Below, piece by piece: positions 29,502 through 33,960 of a DNA stretch of 33,960 nucleotides (positions are counted from its first letter, which is position 1; every line of letters starts with the position of its first letter). This DNA comes from a virus: IMG/VR virus record IMGVR_UViG_3300025000_000286, positions 1 through 33,960 of that record. One strand, 5' to 3'. Made by a program: the position numbers and the translations under genes. The notes below the pieces were generated by a model. That model was not told the origin of the DNA. It saw nothing but the letters and a program-made list of their open reading frames with translations, and did not search any database.

Positions 29502-29683
29502 GAGAGACCAGGGAAACCAGGGAGACCAGAGAGACCAGAGAGGCCAGGGCGCGGTACCATTGCAAGACGGTGCTGTTCCCGCTGATGGTCCGGCTCCGCA
29601 AGAAGATTGACCGGATCAAGGCTGAACGTGCAGAAAAAACTCTCGAGGGAGCAACGCCATGTCGTACCGCAGATCTCCATTGA
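29498..29683 (+). CDS. Small basic protein with Arg-Glu-Thr repeats
   Basis: A 61-residue protein starting in an ATGA overlap. It opens with four Arg-Glu-Thr units encoded by a purine-rich near-tandem GAGACCAGG/GAGACCAGA repeat (29502-29540), then MVRLRKKIDRIKAERAEK. Very basic. It overlaps the next frame by 25 bases. Function unknown. Confidence 0.5.
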   Translation: MRETRETRETRETREARARYHCKTVLFPLMVRLRKKIDRIKAERAEKTLEGATPCRTADLH

Positions 29684-29955
29684 CCCGTTTCGTCAATCGT
29701 CACCAGTCGGGGATTACCTGGCTGGTATCAACCGTACTGCCCAGCGTTGCGGCGGCGCTGATTTTCGGTTTTATGATCGCCGCACCCCTTCTTCATCTCG
29801 GAAACACGGATGCTTCAGGCCCCGTTGAGCGTGTTTCCGCTCCCCTCCATTCCTCACTATCTCACCTTACCGAGCAAACAACGGCATACGGATATCCAGA
29901 CCCCGGAACGATCGCAAGCGGGGCGGGGCTGGATATCCTGGAGGTAGGGCTGTGA
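29659..29955 (+). CDS. Small membrane protein, unknown
   Basis: A 98-residue protein with one clear hydrophobic span (WLVSTVLPSVAAALIFGFMI and on to AAPLLHL, about residues 21-46) and a Ser/Thr-rich C-terminus. No family recognised. It overlaps the preceding frame and the next GTG start. Confidence 0.55.
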   Translation: MSYRRSPLTRFVNRHQSGITWLVSTVLPSVAAALIFGFMIAAPLLHLGNTDASGPVERVSAPLHSSLSHLTEQTTAYGYPDPGTIASGAGLDILEVGL

Positions 29956-30188
29956 TTGTCCTGGCCAAGAAACACACAGGTATGCGGGTGGACCACTCGG
30001 GCATACTCGGGCGGATCGCCGCCGGGTGCAAGGTCCGGCCAGATCAGCGCTTTCTTTTGGGGGAGATGGACCGAAATCTGGAGGAGATGGCCAGGCGGTT
30101 TTACGCGGGAGACGTCAGCGCGGTTGACGAGTTTTTGCAGTTGTACTGCCTCGATGATGATCGACCACAAGAGGAGGAAGTGCTGTGA
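29952..30188 (+). CDS. Early hypothetical protein (78 residues)
   Basis: Starts at GTG 29952, overlapping the previous stop; GGAGGTAGGG lies upstream. It contains KVRPDQRFLLGEMDRNLEEMARRFYAGDVSAVDEFLQLYCL, a helical acidic region typical of small early phage proteins. Function unknown. Confidence 0.6.
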   Translation: MIVLAKKHTGMRVDHSGILGRIAAGCKVRPDQRFLLGEMDRNLEEMARRFYAGDVSAVDEFLQLYCLDDDRPQEEEVL

Positions 30189-30322
30189 AGATCCTGTATA
30201 TGGTTCTGGCTGCCTGGGTTCTAGCCGGTCTGCTGATGTACTGCCACCGGCACGATATAGAGCAGATGCGCAACGATTTTCAGGCGATGCAGCGATTGCC
30301 AGAGGACCTGGGAGGACGATGA
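30185..30322 (+). CDS. 45-residue membrane microprotein
   Basis: GTG 30185 overlaps the preceding stop (GTGA). ILYMVLAAWVLAGLLMYC is a single hydrophobic helix, followed by a charged tail (HRHDIEQMRNDFQAMQR). Coupled translation and the membrane helix support a real gene. Role unknown. Confidence 0.5.
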   Translation: MKILYMVLAAWVLAGLLMYCHRHDIEQMRNDFQAMQRLPEDLGGR

Positions 30323-30323
30323 G

Positions 30324-30494
30324 ATGAGCATACAGTCAGGGGATTTTCAGTGCGTGCGGGTGGGTAAATACACGATCTGCCGTGGTCCTGATGAGAAAGG
30401 AATCTGGATTCAGGCGGAAGATGGCGATGGCGGGGAATTCTCCGAGGAGAGTTTTGAGGCCGTGGTCGATGTCTTTTACCGGGAAAACTTTTGA
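30324..30494 (+). CDS. Small hypothetical protein (56 residues)
   Basis: ATG 30324, right after the previous stop, with GGGAGGACGATGAG upstream. The product has a beta-like pattern (FQCVRVGKYTICRG, GIWIQAEDGDGG) and an acidic end. Below common size cut-offs but well placed and with a good ribosome site. Function unknown. Confidence 0.55.
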   Translation: MSIQSGDFQCVRVGKYTICRGPDEKGIWIQAEDGDGGEFSEESFEAVVDVFYRENF

Positions 30495-30523
30495 CGCCGA
30501 AACCGGCAATATCGAGGCGAACC

Positions 30524-30775
30524 ATGGCAGCAGGTATCGAACAGATCCTGATAGAGCGGTCGGCGGTGATGCGGACCAACGAGTTGTTGGCCGAATGCCC
30601 GCTCGGCTGCACCTGCTCGGAAAATATAACCGATCCGCTGCGGCTTCTGAGCTGCGGCTATTTTAACGGCACGATCAGCGATCAACAGGGTCTGCGAGTC
30701 GTGTGCGGGTACGAGGAACGATCGAGCTTTATCCAGTCTGGAGAAACGGCGCGGCCATGGGGGCCCGGCGCCTGA
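30524..30775 (+). CDS. Small cysteine-containing hypothetical protein
   Basis: An 83-residue protein from ATG 30524 (GAGG 6 bases upstream). AECPLGCTCSENI gives three closely spaced cysteines, with further ones at LLSCGYF and VVCGYE, so a metal site is possible. No family recognised. Confidence 0.55.
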   Translation: MAAGIEQILIERSAVMRTNELLAECPLGCTCSENITDPLRLLSCGYFNGTISDQQGLRVVCGYEERSSFIQSGETARPWGPGA

Positions 30776-30796
30776 AGCAGCAAACAGGAGGTGTGT

Positions 30797-31180
30797 ATGG
30801 ATGGTAAACCTAGGGATTTTACTGAGGTGCTGACCGACCTCAGAAACGGCAGGACGCATCATGATCTGAGTCTTGCTATGCATGAAGCGACCGAGGCGGC
30901 GATGCGGACCGGAAAGATGGCCACGGTGCAGCTGACCATCAAGATCAAGCCGCAGGGTGACCGGCAGGTCGAGGTTCTGGACGCGATCAAGCGGACCATT
31001 CCCGAGCCGAACCGGCATCCGACGATCATGTTTATCGATGATGATAACCGGCTGACCAGGTCGGATGTCCGGCAGATGCACATCGATGACCTGAAGGTGG
31101 TCGAAGAGGCGCAGCCCAAGGGTGATCTGGTGCTGCTGAACAGCAAAACAGGAGAACTGAAAGAGGTATCTGTCCAATGA
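30797..31180 (+). CDS. Conserved early phage protein next to a DUF2303 gene
   Basis: A 127-residue protein from ATG 30797 (AGGAGGTG upstream). The DFTEVLTDLRNGRTHHDLS and MATVQLTIKIKPQGDRQVEV segments are, as far as I recall, commonly found beside DUF2303/YfdQ genes in temperate phages. The C-terminus is a beta-rich acidic stretch. Its biochemical role is unknown. Confidence 0.65.
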   Translation: MDGKPRDFTEVLTDLRNGRTHHDLSLAMHEATEAAMRTGKMATVQLTIKIKPQGDRQVEVLDAIKRTIPEPNRHPTIMFIDDDNRLTRSDVRQMHIDDLKVVEEAQPKGDLVLLNSKTGELKEVSVQ

Positions 31181-31998
31181 GTGAATTTGAATCTGAAGCA
31201 ATATTGAGCGCCGGCGTGGCGCTTGGCGAGCAGAAGATCATTGAGCCGGGTGATGGGCCGTCGAAACGGTTTATCATCGTGCCGGACGGTTACACGGCCC
31301 AGGAGGTTAAGGTCGAGGATCTGCGCGATGCGCCGTTCCGGAACAAGGGCGAGGTGATTGTTGCCACCGTTGACTCCTTTCTGCGCTTCAGCGAGCGGGA
31401 GCTGCTGCACGGCACGACGGTCTGCTTGGCCTTCATGGATATGGGGTCTTTCGAGACGATCTTCAATTACACGGCCGGCGGTGATATGCCGGGCTGGGCC
31501 GACCGGTCGGTAAAACTCTTACTTCGGCAAACGACGGCATGGTCGCGATGGAAGAGCAAGAACGGGGTGCAGATGGACCAGCTCGCTTTTGCCGATTTTA
31601 TCGAGGCCAATATCCCCGATATTTCTGAACCGGATGCGGCGACGATTGTCGAGATGATCCAGCAGTTGAAGGTGCACCGCAAGGCGGAGTTCATCAGCGT
31701 CGTGGATCCGCGCACCGGCTTCACCAACCTGACCTTCAACGAGCAGACCAGCGGCGAGACGCTCAAGGGCAATATCGAGTTCTGCGGCAAGATCGTCCTC
31801 GGCCTGGCGCCGTACCGCGGTTCCGATAAATACCGGGTCGAGGCGGCGCTGCGGTTCAACATCAACGATCAGAACAAGCTGCGGGTGTTTTATTCGCTGA
31901 TCAACGCCGACCTGGTCGAGGAGCATGCGTTCGACCAGGAGCGCGAGAAGGTGATGGAGAAGATGAACGAACTGGGAGTGCCGGTGTTCGACATCTGA
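31177..31998 (+). CDS. DUF2303 / YfdQ-like protein
   Basis: A 273-residue protein close to the length of E. coli prophage YfdQ. FIIVPDGYTAQEVKVEDL at the start, then ERELLHGTTVCLAFMDMGSFE, a QLAFADFIEANIPDISEPDA block and ADLVEEHAFDQEREKV near the end match the pattern of this phage family. The function is not established. It overlaps its upstream neighbour and belongs to the early region. Confidence 0.78.
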   Translation: MSEFESEAILSAGVALGEQKIIEPGDGPSKRFIIVPDGYTAQEVKVEDLRDAPFRNKGEVIVATVDSFLRFSERELLHGTTVCLAFMDMGSFETIFNYTAGGDMPGWADRSVKLLLRQTTAWSRWKSKNGVQMDQLAFADFIEANIPDISEPDAATIVEMIQQLKVHRKAEFISVVDPRTGFTNLTFNEQTSGETLKGNIEFCGKIVLGLAPYRGSDKYRVEAALRFNINDQNKLRVFYSLINADLVEEHAFDQEREKVMEKMNELGVPVFDI

Positions 31999-32192
31999 TG
32001 GATGCGGCGAGGACGGAGGACATCGAAGGTGTGCAGGACCATTATGCCCGCCGGCTGATCTGCGCCGGATGCGGGGCAATTATCCGGCCCGACTGGATCA
32101 TCGACGATGTCCTCTGTCCTTACTGCCTGGATAAGCTCAGGACAGGCGAACCGAGTTGGAGTTTCAAGGAAGTGAAAGCATCAAGGATTTGA
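31998..32192 (+). CDS. Small zinc-ribbon protein
   Basis: A 64-residue protein with RLICAGCGAIIRPDWI and VLCPYCLDKL, two CxxC pairs 17 residues apart. The pattern is a minimal zinc ribbon. It overlaps the DUF2303 stop by one base. Function unknown. Confidence 0.65.
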   Translation: MDAARTEDIEGVQDHYARRLICAGCGAIIRPDWIIDDVLCPYCLDKLRTGEPSWSFKEVKASRI

Positions 32193-32202
32193 ACGAGGGA
32201 TC

Positions 32203-33186
32203 ATGTCAGACTTCAGGGTTGATACGTTTTTTTTCAGGCACAACAAGACCAAGCGGTTGCATCGCATGCTCGGGTATGAAGGGGTTTTCGCCCTGATGAA
32301 GCTGTGGGCGTATGCGAGCGACTGCAAGTATGACGGCGACCATGTTTTCACTGCCGACGATATCGAGCTGGCGGTTGACTGGGAGGGTCAACCAGGGGAG
32401 CTGGTGGCGGCGCTGGCGAGTTGCGATCCGTATATATGCTTCATCGATGCGGTCGACGGCGGCTATCTCATCCATGATTGGGAGGAACATAACTGCTATG
32501 CGGCGACCGCAGGCAGCCGCACCGATGCGGCCCGCAATGCCGCGAATATCCGCTGGAAAAAGAAACGTGGAGTTGGTGAGGATGCGAAAGAGAAACCGCA
32601 TAATGCTACCGCATGCGATGCGCATGATGCGGAAAATGCGGGCGGCAATGCGGACGCATCAACACCGCATGATGCGGATGATGCGCCGAGCAATGCCCCA
32701 GCCCCATCTCCAGTTCCATCTCCAGTTCCATCTCCAGTTCCATCTCCATCTCCATCTCCATCTCCATCTCCGATAGAAAAAGATTTAAAAGCATCGTGCA
32801 AGCGGGATCCTCCTGCTCCCTCCCGAATGTCCACGTCTGCACCTGGTGGTGCAGCGCATGCACGAAAGAATTTTCATCAGAACCTGTTTGAGAAGTTCTG
32901 GACGGCGTTCGATGACAAGCGAGGGAAGACGCCGGCATGGAATGCATGGCGGGCGATCAAGGGGTTGGATGAGCAGCTGGCTGCAACGATCATTGCCGGG
33001 GCGAGGGCATACGCCGAACAACGGGCGGAGATTGTGGCACGCAAGGGCACGCCGAAGATGGCGCAGGGTTGGTTATCCGATCGCAGGTGGGAAGACGACA
33101 CTGCCGTGGCAGGCGGGGCACCATTGAGCCCGACTCTGAGCGCGGCGTTTTCAAGGGTGATGGAGGTCGACAATGGGCACGTATGA
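32203..33186 (+). CDS. Phage replication initiator (replisome organizer-like)
   Basis: A 327-residue protein. RVDTFFFRHNKTKRLHRMLGYEGVFALMKLWAY with YLIHDWEEHN is the N-terminal winged-helix part of the Lin1244/DUF4373-type replisome organizers. The linker (about 168-190) is Pro/Ser low-complexity. The C-terminus (FEKFWTAFDDKRGKTPAWNAW and GWLSDRRWED) is the loader-interaction domain common in phage initiation proteins. No helicase, loader or polymerase gene was found, so host replication proteins would be recruited. The gene contains repeat arrays that may be the origin. Confidence 0.85.
   Translation: MSDFRVDTFFFRHNKTKRLHRMLGYEGVFALMKLWAYASDCKYDGDHVFTADDIELAVDWEGQPGELVAALASCDPYICFIDAVDGGYLIHDWEEHNCYAATAGSRTDAARNAANIRWKKKRGVGEDAKEKPHNATACDAHDAENAGGNADASTPHDADDAPSNAPAPSPVPSPVPSPVPSPSPSPSPSPIEKDLKASCKRDPPAPSRMSTSAPGGAAHARKNFHQNLFEKFWTAFDDKRGKTPAWNAWRAIKGLDEQLAATIIAGARAYAEQRAEIVARKGTPKMAQGWLSDRRWEDDTAVAGGAPLSPTLSAAFSRVMEVDNGHV
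32590..32690 (+). repeat. Iteron-like GCAT/ATGCGG repeats inside the replication gene
   Basis: CGCATGATGCGGA occurs twice (32621-32633 and 32666-32678, 45 bases apart), within a cluster of related CCGCAT and ATGCGG words such as CCGCATAATGC (32597) and GCATGCGATGCG (32611). Most units are nearly palindromic. An origin located inside the initiator gene, as in lambda O, is a reasonable inference. Confidence 0.6.
32704..32769 (+). repeat. Hexanucleotide microsatellite encoding the Pro/Ser linker
   Basis: Three copies of the 12-mer CCATCTCCAGTT (32704-32739) are followed by five copies of CCATCT (32740-32769). All are multiples of three, so copy-number changes keep the frame and only lengthen or shorten the linker (Pro-Ser-Pro-Val and Pro-Ser repeats). 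Confidence 0.9.
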
Positions 33187-33526
33187 AACGACGGTTCCCG
33201 ATCCGTATGAGTTCCTCACGGCCGACGAGATGGAGATTGTCAAGGAGCACTACAACCTCGTGAAGAACTGCCGATCGCAGGAAGAGACCGAGAAGGCGCT
33301 CAAGGGGTGGAGCGAGCGACAGAGGAAGATCGTCGTCAAGCTGCACGAGCGGATCAGGACGAACGGCTCGATGATTGCCGGTCTGTATCCGTCCGGTTCG
33401 TTGAAGTTCGCAGTCATACCGAAGAGCGCGACGGACCAGGTGATGGCGTTGTCCGATGCTGACTTCCAGTTGTACCGGCAGGGGAAGATCAAGTTCGTCA
33501 ACGGTCGACTGACGAGTGTGGACTGA
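33173..33526 (+). CDS. Hypothetical early protein upstream of HNH
   Basis: A 117-residue protein from ATG 33173, overlapping the replication gene by 14 bases. ETTVPDPYEFLTADEMEIVKEHYNLV, then ALKGWSERQRKIVVKLHERIRTNG, suggest a helical protein. Unknown function. Codons look slightly less GC-biased at third positions than in the tail genes. Confidence 0.65.
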   Translation: MGTYETTVPDPYEFLTADEMEIVKEHYNLVKNCRSQEETEKALKGWSERQRKIVVKLHERIRTNGSMIAGLYPSGSLKFAVIPKSATDQVMALSDADFQLYRQGKIKFVNGRLTSVD

Positions 33527-33891
33527 TGCCGGTACGAGCGAAGAGAGTCTGCCGTGCTTCCGGATGCGGCAACGTGACCGATCGATCCGATGGCTACTGC
33601 GAAGCATGCAGTCAATCCGAGAAGAACGAATCGGCTACGGCAAGGAGAAGCAAGGAGACCGACCCGTTCTACTACTCGACCGAGTGGAGACGGTTCCAGA
33701 AGTGGTGGCTGATGCGCAACCCGCTGTGTGTCGTATGCCGTCGGCCTGGTCAGATGGTTGACCACAAGGTTCCGATCAAGGCTGGCGGAGGAAAGCTGTC
33801 ACCTGACAACACTCAGACGATGTGCTTCAGGTGCCACAACAAGAAAACCGGTTCGGAAAGAGCTGCGAAGAACAGCAGGAGAGCGAGATGA
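33526..33891 (+). CDS. HNH endonuclease
   Basis: A 121-residue nuclease. FYYSTEWRRFQKWWLMRNPLCVVC leads into VDHKVPIKAGGG, LSPDNTQTMCFRCHNKKT, the HNH core with its zinc-binding cysteine pairs (CVVC and CFRC). An additional CRASGC near the start may bind metal. In many cos phages such an HNH protein, encoded next to the terminase, is required for DNA packaging cuts. It directly precedes the small terminase start at 33888 across the window junction. Confidence 0.93.
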   Translation: MPVRAKRVCRASGCGNVTDRSDGYCEACSQSEKNESATARRSKETDPFYYSTEWRRFQKWWLMRNPLCVVCRRPGQMVDHKVPIKAGGGKLSPDNTQTMCFRCHNKKTGSERAAKNSRRAR

Positions 33892-33960
33892 CGCGACGAT
33901 CGGAACGAGGACCATCAACCCAGGGGCGGTCTCAACCTCTAGCGGGGCACCGAGCACAAC
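33888..33960 (+). CDS. terS: Terminase small subunit, 5' part (continues at base 1)
   Basis: This ATG overlaps the stop of the HNH gene (ATGA at 33888-33891) and the frame is open to the last base. It gives 24 codons plus one base. That leftover base joins bases 1-2 to make a proline codon, and the frame then runs without a stop into the small terminase frame ending at 380. The combined product is about 150 residues, a normal length for P27-family small terminases. Its N-terminus is rich in Arg, Gly, Ser and Gln, as is common for the flexible start of these proteins. The in-frame join is direct sequence evidence; that the molecule is circular or permuted is inferred from it. Confidence 0.8.
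   Translation, partial: MTRRSERGPSTQGRSQPLAGHRAQ

Overview
The window is almost certainly one complete circular (or circularly permuted) genome of a tailed dsDNA phage, about 34 kb. The last 73 bases open a reading frame (ATG at 33888) that continues without a break from base 1 into the small-terminase frame ending at 380. The junction therefore falls inside one gene of about 150 codons, directly downstream of an HNH nuclease gene, which is where a small terminase gene belongs. Nearly every gene is on the + strand, and start/stop overlaps of the ATGA type are pervasive. The only confident - strand gene is a repressor. The morphology genes (HK97-type portal, protease and capsid, one major tail protein, a frameshifted tail chaperone, a tape measure, no sheath) point to a siphovirus with a long non-contractile tail. 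The high GC content, several lipobox proteins and a GH108-type endolysin suggest a Gram-negative host. A fragment resembling tRNA-Asn would fit Desulfobacterota or related groups, but that is only a guess.

Layout: 33888-380 and 373-2043 are the terminase genes. 2040-6207 is an unusual cargo island between large terminase and portal. It holds a small HTH protein, a repeat protein with cysteine pairs, a DndC/PAPS-reductase-like PP-loop protein, a radical SAM protein, a zinc-binding protein and small unknowns, and it ends in a terminator. 6516-13290 is the head and connector module: portal fused to a MuF-like domain, S78-type protease, HK97-fold capsid, small head protein, connectors, and tail tube. 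13321-23519 is the tail module: chaperone with a T TTT TTC slippery site, tape measure, minor tail proteins, and a large protein combining a six-repeat kelch-like propeller, about ten QPY-type repeats and a hub-like C-terminus. 23522-25548 encodes four exported proteins, three of them with a lipobox. 25574-27700 is the lysis region: holin-like protein, phospholipase A2-like protein, coiled-coil membrane protein, and endolysin.

27701-28025 is non-coding. It has a sigma70-like promoter, GTACAAGG inverted repeats, a 30-base stretch matching the 5' part of a tRNA (probably tRNA-Asn), and a strong bidirectional terminator. 28026-28685 is a lysis-lysogeny switch: XRE repressor on -, Ner/Cro-like protein on +, and palindromic operators between them. 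28682-33891 is the early region: zinc ribbons, a CII-like protein, small membrane proteins, a DUF2303/YfdQ-like protein, a replication initiator with internal repeats, and HNH nuclease.

No integrase, transposase or partition gene was recognised although the switch looks temperate. The most interesting parts are the DndC-like plus radical SAM cargo, the tRNA-like putative small RNA or attachment site, the unannotated frameshift, the phospholipase-like protein and the repeat-built tail protein. All family assignments come from reading motifs; no database search was run.
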